From JANNWF01 sp052390415 (lineage in GTDB: Bacteria > Pseudomonadota > Gammaproteobacteria > Xanthomonadales > Xanthomonadaceae), in contig JBQTGY010000017.1 of NCBI GenBank assembly GCA_052390415.1, positions 1 to 5,129 of the forward strand: a stretch of 5,129 nucleotides of DNA. Direction: 5' to 3'. Below are positions 5,004 through 5,129 of the stretch, one piece after another. A program made the position numbers and the translations under genes. Under the pieces are notes generated by a model. It was not told the DNA's origin and ran no database searches. It was given only the letters and a program-made list of their open reading frames with translations. Each line of letters opens with the position of its first letter. The first letter of the stretch is position 1.

Positions 5004-5129
5004 TGTCACCGACCGCCCCAATAGAGCCATTCCAGGATCGGCGTAATGGAGCCAGTCGATGATCGGCGTAATGGAGCCACTCCAGGATCGCCTTAAACGA
5101 GCCACTTGAGGATCGGCATAAAGGAGCCA
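5004..5129. mobile_element. probable terminus of an IS21-family insertion sequence, continuing beyond the right edge
   Basis: The region begins at TGTCACCGACC and runs into five tandem copies of a 25-base unit. IS21-family elements begin with TGT-type ends and carry several repeated transposase (IstA) binding sites near each terminus, and this layout fits. No transposase coding region is visible before the edge, so the assignment rests on the end structure alone. The exact boundary is an estimate, and the target-site duplication cannot be checked because the other end is outside the window. Confidence 0.5.
5010..5129. repeat. five tandem 25-base repeats
   Basis: Units start at 5010, 5035, 5060, 5085 and 5110; the last is cut at 20 bases by the window edge. 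The shared core is GATCGGCGTAATGGAGCCA (5036-5054 and, with identical sequence, 5061-5079). The unit at 5085 (ATCGCCTTAAACGAGCCA) and the outermost unit at 5010 are more diverged. The spacing is constant and close to 2.4 helical turns. They are contiguous, with no spacer, and are best explained as transposase-binding sites at an IS end. Confidence 0.85.

Noticed and set aside
5010..5129. CRISPR array
   Set aside because: The 25-base units are directly adjacent with no unique spacers, and the units diverge from each other; a tandem repeat at an IS end fits better.

Overview
The window looks like a high-GC gammaproteobacterial chromosome, most likely a Xanthomonadaceae/Lysobacter-like lineage. 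That placement is an inference from the GC-rich third codon positions, an NlpD-type protein and a tRNA-Leu-like 3' end; no rRNA or marker gene fixes the species. The sequence splits into ordinary backbone (1 to about 4388) and what looks like the edge of an integrated element (about 4389 to 5129).

Backbone, left part, + strand: the C-terminal part of an NlpD/EnvC-like degenerate LytM (M23) protein enters from the left edge. A GNAT acetyltransferase follows with a 4-base GTGA stop/start overlap, so the two probably form an operon. A 144-residue protein of unknown function, apparently starting at TTG, comes next. Converging on it from the - strand is a large gene for an unrecognised 698-residue inner-membrane protein with three predicted membrane segments and a helical, TPR-like C-terminus. 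The short gap between these convergent genes holds small palindromes.

Stretch 4080-4522 has no convincing gene but holds several sites: a 10-bp-arm palindrome, a clear - strand rho-independent terminator, a 16-bp block identical in layout to the 3' end of a tRNA-Leu gene (T-stem 3' strand, acceptor strand CTTCGGC, A, CCA) and a 9-bp direct repeat. On the - strand the tRNA 3' end is followed by the terminator, but the rest of the tRNA is missing on its 5' side. This is the expected scar of a tyrosine-integrase element inserted in a tRNA 3' end: the block is the distal att half, the terminator is the tRNA's original one, and the intact tRNA and probably the integrase should lie beyond the right edge.

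Element side, - strand: a small AlpA-family regulator is preceded by, and coupled through a TAATG overlap to, a reading frame related to the C-terminal part of phage HNH-type proteins. That frame lacks a start signal and runs into five tandem 25-bp repeats at the right edge. These resemble the multiple-repeat terminus of an IS21-family insertion sequence, beginning about 5004, so the HNH-like gene has probably been cut by an IS. I found no complete, new defence or other multi-gene system; the main interest is the layered junction (tRNA att scar, AlpA module, IS end) and the uncharacterised membrane-TPR protein.
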